From positions 1-6,796 of the forward strand of contig JANXVP010000172.1 in the NCBI GenBank assembly GCA_025351615.1: a DNA stretch of 6,796 bases. Direction: 5' to 3'. The DNA is from Ramlibacter sp. (GTDB lineage: Bacteria; Pseudomonadota; Gammaproteobacteria; Burkholderiales; Burkholderiaceae_C). Made by a program: the position numbers and the translations under genes. How positions within the stretch are numbered: the stretch's first letter is position 1; each line of letters starts with the position of its first letter. Of the stretch, positions 1-5,853 are shown piece after piece. A model generated the notes under the pieces. The model worked only from the letters and a program-made list of their open reading frames with translations. It was not told where the DNA came from and ran no database searches.

Positions 1-82
1 GCTGCTGCGCCAGCAACTCGCCGCCGGCGCCAGCTGGCTGGGGACGCTGCACGACGACATCCAGCCGAAGAACAGGCGCTAG
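1..82 (+). CDS. 3' end of an upstream operon gene (partial, unidentified)
   Basis: An open frame read from base 2 gives 26 C-terminal residues (beginning LLRQQLAAGASW and ending IQPKNRR) and stops at TAG 80-82, only three bases before the dch start. The same strand and minimal spacing show it belongs to the same operon. The fragment has no diagnostic motif. In benzoyl-CoA clusters the neighbours of dch are often the 6-oxocyclohex-1-ene-1-carbonyl-CoA hydrolase (oah) or the 6-hydroxycyclohex-1-ene-1-carbonyl-CoA dehydrogenase (had), so either is a reasonable guess from context, but the sequence does not prove it. Confidence 0.6.
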   Translation, partial: LLRQQLAAGASWLGTLHDDIQPKNRR

Positions 83-85
83 GCC

Positions 86-868
86 ATGAGCGCCGCGAGC
101 ACCGAATCGCCGCTGAAGGCCTGGCTGGAATGCGACGGCGCCCTGCTGCGTCTGCGCCTGTCCCGGCCCAAGGCCAACCTGGTCGACGCCGTGATGATCC
201 GGGCGCTGCATGCCGCATTCGCCGAATACCGGCCGGCAAATGGGTTGCGCGGCGTGTTGCTGGACGCCGAAGGGCCGCACTTCAGCTTTGGTGCCAGCGT
301 CGAGGAGCACCTGCCGGCCCAATGCGCCCAGATGCTGGCCTCGTTGCACACGCTGCTGCTGGCCATGCTGGAATTCCCGGCACCGATTCTTGTCGCCGTG
401 CGCGGCCAGTGCCTGGGCGGTGGGCTGGAACTCGCGCTGGCCGGCGGGCCGATCTTCGCCGCCCCCGATGCGCAGTTCGGCCAGCCCGAAATCCGGCTCG
501 GTGTCATTGCCCCGGCCGCGTCGGTGCTGCTGCCCTACCGCGTTTCGCAGCCGGTCGCCGAAGACCTGCTGCTGACCGGCCGCTCGATGCCAGCTCTGGA
601 AGCGGCGGCCTGCGGGCTCGCGCAGGCGCTGGCAGACGACCCCGTCGCAGCCGCGGTTGCCTGGTTCGACCAGCACTTGCAGGGCAAGAGCGCCTCCTCC
701 CTGGCGCATGCGCTGGCGGCGGCCCGCGGCCAGATGCGCAGCGACGTGCGGCGGCGCCTGGCCGACGTCGAGCAGCTCTACCTGGAGCGCCTGATGCGCA
801 CCCGCGATGCCAACGAAGGCCTCACCGCCTTTCTTGAAAAACGCCAACCGGCCTGGACCCACCACTGA
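86..868 (+). CDS. dch: Cyclohexa-1,5-diene-1-carbonyl-CoA hydratase (crotonase family)
   Basis: A 260-residue crotonase-fold enzyme that by family adds water to cyclohexa-1,5-diene-1-carbonyl-CoA, the benzoyl-CoA reductase product, giving 6-hydroxycyclohex-1-ene-1-carbonyl-CoA in the cytoplasm. Seen in the sequence: the first oxyanion-hole segment FSFGASVEEH (residues 66-75), the second, RGQCLGGGLE (106-115), and FGQPEIRLGV (131-140). Glu115 and Glu135 align with the two catalytic glutamates of rat enoyl-CoA hydratase (Glu144 and Glu164), so a hydratase rather than an inactive homologue is expected. The FGASVEEHLP stretch is typical of dienoyl-CoA hydratases of this pathway. The length is normal for the family. 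The ATG follows the upstream stop by three bases with only a weak AGG (74-76) as ribosome site, so translation is probably coupled to the upstream gene. Its place directly before bcrC supports Dch over a generic fatty-acid enoyl-CoA hydratase. Confidence 0.9.
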   Translation: MSAASTESPLKAWLECDGALLRLRLSRPKANLVDAVMIRALHAAFAEYRPANGLRGVLLDAEGPHFSFGASVEEHLPAQCAQMLASLHTLLLAMLEFPAPILVAVRGQCLGGGLELALAGGPIFAAPDAQFGQPEIRLGVIAPAASVLLPYRVSQPVAEDLLLTGRSMPALEAAACGLAQALADDPVAAAVAWFDQHLQGKSASSLAHALAAARGQMRSDVRRRLADVEQLYLERLMRTRDANEGLTAFLEKRQPAWTHH

Positions 869-882
869 CGGGAGCCCTGAAC

Positions 883-2064
883 ATGCCAGCCACACTTTCT
901 CCGGTGCAGCAGATCGTCGATCGCTGCCAGCAACTGTTCGAAGACCTCGATTTCAAATCCGTCCAGGAATGGAAAGCCGCCGTGCCCGGACGCAAGGCCA
1001 TCGGCTACCTGCCGGTCTACGTGCCTCGCGAACTGATCCACGCCGCCGGCATGCTGTCGGTCGGCATTCTCGGCGGCGGCGATGCGCTGGAGGTGATCCA
1101 GGGCGACGCCTACTACCAGAGCTACATCTGCCGCATCCCGCGCTCGACCATCGAGCTGGGCTTGACGGGCCGGCTCGATTGCATGGACGGCATGCTGTTC
1201 CCGTCGATCTGCGACGTCATCCGAAACCTGTCGGGCATGTGGCAGATCCTGTTCAAGGACAAGTACGTCCGCTACATCGACGTGCCGCAGAACTACATCG
1301 ACTCAATCGGCGGTAACTTCTACATCCAGGAAATGCAGATTCTGCGCGATGACCTGGGCAAGCTGCGCGGCGCGCCGATCACGGACGAGGAGCTCAACGC
1401 CTCGATCCGCGTCTACAACGACAACCGCGCCGCGGTGCGCGAGCTGTATGCCTACCGTGCGATCAAGCCCTGGCAGGCGCCGACCTCCGAGGTCTACCTG
1501 CTGCTGCGCGCCGGCATGGTGCTTCCGCCCGAGGAGCACACGCTGCTGGTGCGCGACTACCTTGCCGCCACCGACGGGGTGGCGCGACCCAGGCGAGACA
1601 ACGCACGGGTGGTGATCAACGGCTCGTTCTGCGAGCAGCCGCCGCTGTCGCTGATCAAGTCGATCGAGATGTCGGGCTGCTACATCGTCGACGACGATTT
1701 CATGCTCGTCACCCGCTGGCTGCTGGACGAGGTGCCCGCCGACGCGAGTCCGCTGGACGAGCTGTCCAAGGCTTTCCTGCACCGTTCGGCGACCTCGGCG
1801 GCGAAGTACGACACCACCCGCGAGGAAAAGGGCATGTTCCTGCTCAAGCAGGTCAAGACCCGCGGCGCCGAAGGCGTGATCTTCGCGGCGCCATCGTTCT
1901 GCGACCCGGCGCTGCTGGAGCGGCCGATGCTGCAGGACGTGATGGCGCAGCACAAGATTCCGTACACCGCGTTCAAGTACGCGGAGAACACCGGGCAAAT
2001 GGCCCCGATTCGCGAGCAGGCCGGCACTTTCGCCGATTCCATCAAGTTGTGGAGCGTCACATGA
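883..2064 (+). CDS. bcrC: Benzoyl-CoA reductase subunit C (BcrC, substrate-reducing module)
   Basis: A 393-residue member of the 2-hydroxyglutaryl-CoA dehydratase D-component (HgdB/HgdC-partner, FldBC-like) family. With BcrB it forms the module that binds benzoyl-CoA and carries out the two-electron ring reduction. Visible cysteines that could ligate a [4Fe-4S] cluster are Cys83 (YICRIP), Cys100 (LDCMDG), Cys110 (SICDV), Cys250 (NGSFCEQ), Cys266 and Cys340 (PSFCDP). In this family the ligands come from such conserved positions, but which are used here cannot be read from sequence alone. The middle segment VINGSFCEQPP (244-254) followed by a VDDDF stretch near 269 is the family's usual second-domain signature. 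The ATG lies 14 bases after the dch stop with a GGGAG ribosome site at 870-874. The stop overlaps the bcrB start (ATGA). It is assigned as subunit C by position first in the reductase block and by similarity to the shorter of the two paralogues. Confidence 0.93.
   Translation: MPATLSPVQQIVDRCQQLFEDLDFKSVQEWKAAVPGRKAIGYLPVYVPRELIHAAGMLSVGILGGGDALEVIQGDAYYQSYICRIPRSTIELGLTGRLDCMDGMLFPSICDVIRNLSGMWQILFKDKYVRYIDVPQNYIDSIGGNFYIQEMQILRDDLGKLRGAPITDEELNASIRVYNDNRAAVRELYAYRAIKPWQAPTSEVYLLLRAGMVLPPEEHTLLVRDYLAATDGVARPRRDNARVVINGSFCEQPPLSLIKSIEMSGCYIVDDDFMLVTRWLLDEVPADASPLDELSKAFLHRSATSAAKYDTTREEKGMFLLKQVKTRGAEGVIFAAPSFCDPALLERPMLQDVMAQHKIPYTAFKYAENTGQMAPIREQAGTFADSIKLWSVT
2049..2054 (+). promoter_or_regulatory. 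Ribosome binding site deciding the bcrB start
   Basis: GTGGAG inside the last codons of bcrC sits six bases before ATG 2061. An in-frame GTG at 2049 could also serve as a start, adding four residues (MERH). It has no good ribosome site of its own, and its GTGGAG is itself the best Shine-Dalgarno for the ATG. ATG 2061 is therefore preferred. Confidence 0.6.
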
Positions 2065-3380
2065 ATACCGTTGTCCAGATGCCCGAGAGCAAAAAGAAGG
2101 TTCCTGTCGCCCAGAAGGACGACGCGATGAACTACCAGAAGGAGCTCCTCGCTTCCAACTACATGGACCTCGCCTTGGCGCACAGCCAGGGCCGGAAGGT
2201 GGCGGCGACCTTCGTTCCGGGCAACCTGAACGAGTTGCTGATGTGCTTCAACCTCGCGCGCAGCCTGCCCGAGACCAACGCGCTGCAGAACGGCATGCGC
2301 AAGAAATCCGGCAAGTTCATCATGGACGCCGAGCGCGACGGCCACAGCGAGGATGTCTGCACCTATGTCAAGGCCGACCTCGGCGCGATGATGGGCGGCG
2401 AGATCGGGCCGACCGGCGACCCGCTGCCCAGGCCGGATATCCTGCTGCTGTCGTACACAGGCTGCTTCACCTTCATGAAGTGGTTCGAGCTGATCCGCCA
2501 CAAGTACGGCTGCGAGACCGTCATGCTGCACGTGCCCTACCAGAGCGAGGGCCGGATCCAGCCGAACATGCGCGAGTACGTGGTCAAGCAGCTCAAGGAA
2601 ACCGTGATTCCGACGCTTGAGCGCATCTCCGGCATCAAGTTCGACATCGACAAGCTGCGCGGATACATGCGCGAGTCGGCCAAGGCCGAGGACGATCTGG
2701 TCAAGGTGCTGCAGTCGGCGAAGATGCGGCCCTCGCCGATCGACGGCTACTTCGGCGCGGTGTACTACATCGGCCCGATCTTCACCGCGTTCCGCGGCAC
2801 GCCCGAGGCCACAACGTACTACCGCATGCTGCGCGAAGAGATCGAGCAGCGCGTGCGGGACGGACGCGGCCCGGTCACGCCCGAAGGCGACATGGGTGAG
2901 GAGAAATACCGGCTGATCGTGGAAGGCCCGCCCAACTGGACCAGTTTCCGCGAGTTCTGGAAGATGTTCTACGACGAAGGCGCCGTGGTGGTGTCGTCCA
3001 CCTACGCCAAGGTCGGTGGCCTGTACGACTTCGGCTTCCGCCACGACCCCGAGAACCCGCTCGAATCGCTGGCCGACTACTGCCTGGGCTGCTACACCAA
3101 CCTGAGCCTGCCGTCCCGCATCGACATGATCTGCAAGTACATCGACGAGTACCAGGCCGACGGCCTGCTGATCAACTCGATCAAGAGTTGCAACAGTTTC
3201 TCGGCCGGGCAGCTGCTGATCCTGCGCGAGGTCGAAAAGCGCACCGGCAAGCCGGCAGCCTTCATCGAAACCGACCTGGTCGACCCGCGCTACTTCTCGG
3301 GCGCCAACGTGAAGAACCGCCTGGAAAGCTACTTCCAGATGATCAAGCAAAAGCGCACCGCCCTGGCCGGCGCGCACTGA
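2061..3380 (+). CDS. bcrB: Benzoyl-CoA reductase subunit B (BcrB, substrate-reducing module)
   Basis: A 439-residue HgdB-like protein that pairs with BcrC to hold the [4Fe-4S] clusters and bind benzoyl-CoA. Long stretches match what I recall of Thauera BcrB: FVPGNLNELLMCF near the start, HSEDVCTYVKADLG, SYTGCFTFMKWFELIRH, EGPPNWTSFREFWKMFYDEG, ADYCLGCYTN, GLLINSIKSCNSFSAGQL and IETDLVDPRYFSGANVKNRL near the end. Candidate cluster or active-site cysteines include Cys100, Cys135 (YTGC), Cys341 and Cys344 (CLGC) and Cys377 (KSCNSF). The start at ATG 2061 overlaps the bcrC stop in ATGA, so the two partner subunits are probably translationally coupled in near-equal amounts. The gene ends nine bases before bcrA. 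The N-terminal 20 residues are lysine-rich and unlikely to be structured. No frameshift or truncation is seen. Confidence 0.96.
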   Translation: MNTVVQMPESKKKVPVAQKDDAMNYQKELLASNYMDLALAHSQGRKVAATFVPGNLNELLMCFNLARSLPETNALQNGMRKKSGKFIMDAERDGHSEDVCTYVKADLGAMMGGEIGPTGDPLPRPDILLLSYTGCFTFMKWFELIRHKYGCETVMLHVPYQSEGRIQPNMREYVVKQLKETVIPTLERISGIKFDIDKLRGYMRESAKAEDDLVKVLQSAKMRPSPIDGYFGAVYYIGPIFTAFRGTPEATTYYRMLREEIEQRVRDGRGPVTPEGDMGEEKYRLIVEGPPNWTSFREFWKMFYDEGAVVVSSTYAKVGGLYDFGFRHDPENPLESLADYCLGCYTNLSLPSRIDMICKYIDEYQADGLLINSIKSCNSFSAGQLLILREVEKRTGKPAAFIETDLVDPRYFSGANVKNRLESYFQMIKQKRTALAGAH

Positions 3381-3389
3381 GGGGACACC

Positions 3390-4736
3390 ATGCGCTGCTT
3401 CATCGGCATCGACCTCGGATCGACCACCACCAAGGCGGTGGTGATGGACGAGAACCAGAACATCATCGGCCGCGGGATCACCAACTCGCGCTCGAACTAC
3501 GACACCGCCGCCGCCATCGCCAAACAGGAGGCGCTGCTCAACGGCCGCTTCTACCTGTTCCGCCAGGCGCTGGGCAGCAGCGGCGCGCTGAACGGGGCAC
3601 TGGACGGCTTCATCGGGCAGCTCGAACGCGACTTCAGGGCCGAGCAGTACCTGGAGCAGTTGATCGACCTGGAGGGCACCTGCCAACGCAGCCTGGCCTC
3701 GGCCCACTTTGGCCCCGCCACCGAAGCCGTCGGGACAACACTGGCCGAGGTGTTCCGCCGGCTGAAGGCGGAGGCGCCGCTGCTCTTCGCACCCGATGCC
3801 CGGCGCAAGAGCGATTTTTTCCGGGACATCGCGGGCAGCCAGTACCTGGCAATCGGCGAGACCGTGTCCAAGGAAGCCGGGACGCGCTACGACTTCCTGC
3901 TGAACATCTTCGATCGCTCGATCATCGAGGTCGAGAACCGTGTCTATGCCGACTCGATCCGCCGCCACCTGCTGGCGGCGCTGGAACGCACGTTTGTCGC
4001 GCTGCCGGACACCGCGGCGCGGCGCAGCCAGGTGGAAGCTCCGATCAATGGCATCCTGGACACCGAGATGGAGGAAACCTATGTGGTGGGCACCGGCTAT
4101 GGCCGCGCGCGCTTGCCCTTCTCCAAGGAGCATGTGCGCTCCGAGATCCTGTGCCACGGCCTCGGCGCGCACGTGATGTATCCGGGAACGGCCACCGTGC
4201 TGGACATCGGCGGCCAGGACACCAAGGCGATCCAGGTCGACCCGGCCGGCATCGTCGAGAGCTTCCAGATGAACGACCGCTGCGCCGCGGGCTGCGGGCG
4301 CTACCTGGGCTACATCGCGGACGAGATGAACATGGGACTGCACGAGCTGGGGCCGATGGCCATGCAATCGACCAAGACCATCCGCATCAACTCGACCTGC
4401 ACCGTGTTCGCCGGCGCCGAGCTGCGCGACCGCCTGAGCCTGGGCGACAAGCGCGAGGACATCATGGCCGGCCTGCACCGCGCCATCATCCTGCGCGCCA
4501 TGTCGATCCTGGCCCGCTCGGGCGGCATCCGCGACCAGTTCACCTTCACCGGCGGCGTCGCCAAGAACGAGGCCGCGGTCAAGGCCCTGAAGGATCTGGT
4601 GCACGAGAACTACGGCGAGCTGCAGCTCAACATCGACCCGGATTCGATTTACACCGGAGCCCTCGGCGGCGCGACGTTCGCGTGGCGTGCCGTCGTGGAG
4701 GACGGCATGCAAGCGCAAGCGAGGGCAACCCAATGA
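3390..4736 (+). CDS. bcrA: Benzoyl-CoA reductase subunit A (BcrA, ATP-binding electron activator)
   Basis: A 448-residue ASKHA-superfamily ATPase (BadF/BadG/BcrA/BcrD family). With BcrD it couples ATP hydrolysis to electron transfer from ferredoxin into the BcrB/BcrC module. Seen: phosphate-1 loop [11 protein letters not shown] (5-15), VVGTGYGRA (232-240), phosphate-2 motif DIGGQDTK (272-279) and adenosine-region FTGGVAKN (386-393). Cys298 (NDRCAAGCG) and Cys337 (STCTVFAG) are 39 residues apart, the same spacing as Cys127 and Cys166 of the 2-hydroxyglutaryl-CoA dehydratase activator, which hold the inter-subunit [4Fe-4S] cluster. Between the phosphate-1 loop region and VVGTGYGR lies about 170 residues more than in the small activators and in BcrD, mostly helix-like and charged; this insertion is a BcrA-family trait. 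The start has a strong ribosome site, GAGGGG (3379-3384). The 3' end overlaps bcrD by four bases. Confidence 0.96.
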   Translation: MRCFIGIDLGSTTTKAVVMDENQNIIGRGITNSRSNYDTAAAIAKQEALLNGRFYLFRQALGSSGALNGALDGFIGQLERDFRAEQYLEQLIDLEGTCQRSLASAHFGPATEAVGTTLAEVFRRLKAEAPLLFAPDARRKSDFFRDIAGSQYLAIGETVSKEAGTRYDFLLNIFDRSIIEVENRVYADSIRRHLLAALERTFVALPDTAARRSQVEAPINGILDTEMEETYVVGTGYGRARLPFSKEHVRSEILCHGLGAHVMYPGTATVLDIGGQDTKAIQVDPAGIVESFQMNDRCAAGCGRYLGYIADEMNMGLHELGPMAMQSTKTIRINSTCTVFAGAELRDRLSLGDKREDIMAGLHRAIILRAMSILARSGGIRDQFTFTGGVAKNEAAVKALKDLVHENYGELQLNIDPDSIYTGALGGATFAWRAVVEDGMQAQARATQ

Positions 4737-5578
4737 CCATCACCACCATCGGCATCGATATCGGCTCCGGCGCCGTCAAGAGCACCCTTTTCAGGGTGGA
4801 GGAGGACGGGCGCAAGGAATGGCTGGCCAAGCGCTGCGAGCGGATCCGGCGGCGGGACCCCATGACCCTGGCGCAGGAAGGCCGTGACGGCGTGCTCGCC
4901 GACGCCGGCCTTCGCGCCGACGAAATCGACTACGTCGCCACCACCGGCGAGGGCGAAAACGTCAAGTTCGCGACCGGCCACTTTTACTCGATGACCACCC
5001 ACGCCCGCGGCGGCGTGTTCCTGCACCCCGGCATCAGCGCGGTGGTGGACGTGGGCGCCCTCAACGGCCGCGCGATCTACGTCGACGGGCGCGGCAAGGT
5101 GCTGGCGTACAAGATGACCAGCCAGTGCGCCTCGGGCTCGGGGCAGTTCCTGGAGAACATCGCCCGCTACCTCGGTGTGGCCGTCGAGGAAATCGGCGAA
5201 CTCTCGCGCAGCTCGAAGGACCCGGAGAAATGCAGCTCGATCTGCGCCGTGCTGGCCGAGACCGACGTCATCAACATGGTCAGCCGGGGCATCGCGACGC
5301 CCGACATCCTCAAGGGCATCCACCTGTCGATGGCGTCCCGCATCGTCAAGCTGCTCAAGGTCACCGGGATCAAACAGGGCACTGCGCTGCTGACCGGTGG
5401 CCTGGCGCTGGACGTCGGGCTGCTCGGGGCCATCCAGGAAGAACTTGCCACCGAAAAGGTCGGGGTCGAGGCCCTGAGCCACCCCGATTCCATCTACGCG
5501 GGCGCCATCGGCGCGGCGTTGTGGGGCGCATTCCGGCACGAGCGGCTGCAGGAGTTGCAGCAACTGGCCGCGGCTTGA
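4733..5578 (+). CDS. bcrD: Benzoyl-CoA reductase subunit D (BcrD, ATP-binding electron activator)
   Basis: A 281-residue partner of BcrA in the ATP-hydrolysing activator module, close to the size of Thauera BcrD. Seen: [12 protein letters not shown] (7-18), ATTGEGEN (69-76), [10 protein letters not shown] (106-115) in the place of the usual DIGGQD motif, [12 protein letters not shown] (129-140), [11 protein letters not shown] (168-178) and LTGGLALD (220-227). Cys132 and Cys171 are 39 residues apart and correspond to Cys298 and Cys337 of BcrA, so the two subunits can each give two ligands to the shared [4Fe-4S] cluster. Cys167, four residues before Cys171, is an additional cysteine. The start ATG is within the bcrA stop (ATGA) and has GAGGG at 4721-4725 inside bcrA, so translation is coupled to bcrA. 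The frame stays open for about 1.5 kb upstream, but that part codes only a low-complexity shadow of bcrB/bcrA. Confidence 0.95.
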   Translation: MTITTIGIDIGSGAVKSTLFRVEEDGRKEWLAKRCERIRRRDPMTLAQEGRDGVLADAGLRADEIDYVATTGEGENVKFATGHFYSMTTHARGGVFLHPGISAVVDVGALNGRAIYVDGRGKVLAYKMTSQCASGSGQFLENIARYLGVAVEEIGELSRSSKDPEKCSSICAVLAETDVINMVSRGIATPDILKGIHLSMASRIVKLLKVTGIKQGTALLTGGLALDVGLLGAIQEELATEKVGVEALSHPDSIYAGAIGAALWGAFRHERLQELQQLAAA

Positions 5579-5583
5579 AGCAC

Positions 5584-5590
5584 AAGGAGA
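5584..5590 (+). promoter_or_regulatory. Strong ribosome binding site of the ferredoxin gene
   Basis: AAGGAGA six bases before ATG 5597 is the nearest to a consensus Shine-Dalgarno in the operon. It suggests that the ferredoxin is translated independently and strongly rather than by coupling to bcrD. Confidence 0.7.
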
Positions 5591-5596
5591 CACCAA

Positions 5597-5842
5597 ATGG
5601 CTTTGCTCATCACCGACAACTGCACCGCCTGCGACGCCTGCAAGCCGGTCTGCCCCAACGACGCGATCAGCGTGGGCGACGTGATCTACGTCATCGACGC
5701 ACGGCGCTGCACCGAATGCGTCGGCGCCGAGGACGAGCCCCAGTGCAAGCTGGTCTGCCCCGCGGACTGCATCGAGCCGAATCCGGACTTTGCCGAGAGC
5801 GCGGACGAACTGCAGGCGAAGTACGCGTCGCTGCACGCCTGA
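5597..5842 (+). CDS. fdx: 2[4Fe-4S] ferredoxin of the Allochromatium type, electron donor to benzoyl-CoA reductase
   Basis: An 81-residue small soluble electron carrier. The first cluster motif is Cys9-x2-Cys12-x2-Cys15-x3-Cys19-Pro. The second is Cys38-x2-Cys41-x8-Cys50-x3-Cys54-Pro: the loop between its second and third cysteines is eight residues instead of the two of clostridial ferredoxins, and an extra Cys58 follows. A C-terminal tail of about 20 residues (ESADELQAKYASLHA region) is helix-like. This inserted loop and C-terminal helix are the hallmarks of Allochromatium vinosum-type ferredoxins, which have very low-potential clusters, and the Thauera aromatica ferredoxin that feeds benzoyl-CoA reductase is of this type. 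Its position 18 bases after bcrD makes it the likely donor to BcrA/BcrD. The window holds no enzyme to reduce it (such as a 2-oxoglutarate:ferredoxin oxidoreductase or a BzdV-like NADPH oxidoreductase). The symbol is by function; in other clusters the homologue is called badB or bzdM. Confidence 0.93.
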   Translation: MALLITDNCTACDACKPVCPNDAISVGDVIYVIDARRCTECVGAEDEPQCKLVCPADCIEPNPDFAESADELQAKYASLHA

Positions 5843-5853
5843 AAGCTAGGCGT
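5835..5853. terminator. Possible short hairpin between the convergent genes
   Basis: ACGCCT (5835-5840) and AGGCGT (5848-5853) form a perfect six-base inverted repeat with a seven-base loop. It spans the ferredoxin stop and the 11-base gap to the convergent gene. On the + strand only three T residues follow, and on the - strand there is no T-run, so it is at best a weak intrinsic terminator. No better hairpin is seen here. Confidence 0.3.

Noticed and set aside
1..85. A promoter for dch in the first 85 bases
   Set aside because: The stretch is coding sequence of the upstream gene up to three bases before dch, and no convincing -35/-10 pair or Fnr-like site is visible.
2049..2060. GTG at 2049 as the bcrB start
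   Set aside because: It has no suitable ribosome site and itself forms the Shine-Dalgarno of ATG 2061. The ATGA overlap with bcrC is the more usual arrangement.
3188..4732. Long + strand open frame running into bcrD, suggesting a 796-residue fusion protein
   Set aside because: The part before 4733 is an Arg/Pro/Gly/His-rich shadow of bcrB and bcrA. BcrD has its normal start, ribosome site and family length at 4733.
1680..4733. A 1017-codon open frame on the - strand opposite bcrC, bcrB and bcrA
   Set aside because: Its translation is rich in Val, Ala, Gly, His, Arg and Asp with no family motif, as expected for the antisense of GC-rich codons. The + strand genes beneath it are clearly real.
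4649..5836. A 395-codon - strand open frame opposite bcrD and the ferredoxin
   Set aside because: Low-complexity antisense composition without motifs, and fully covered by strongly supported + strand genes.
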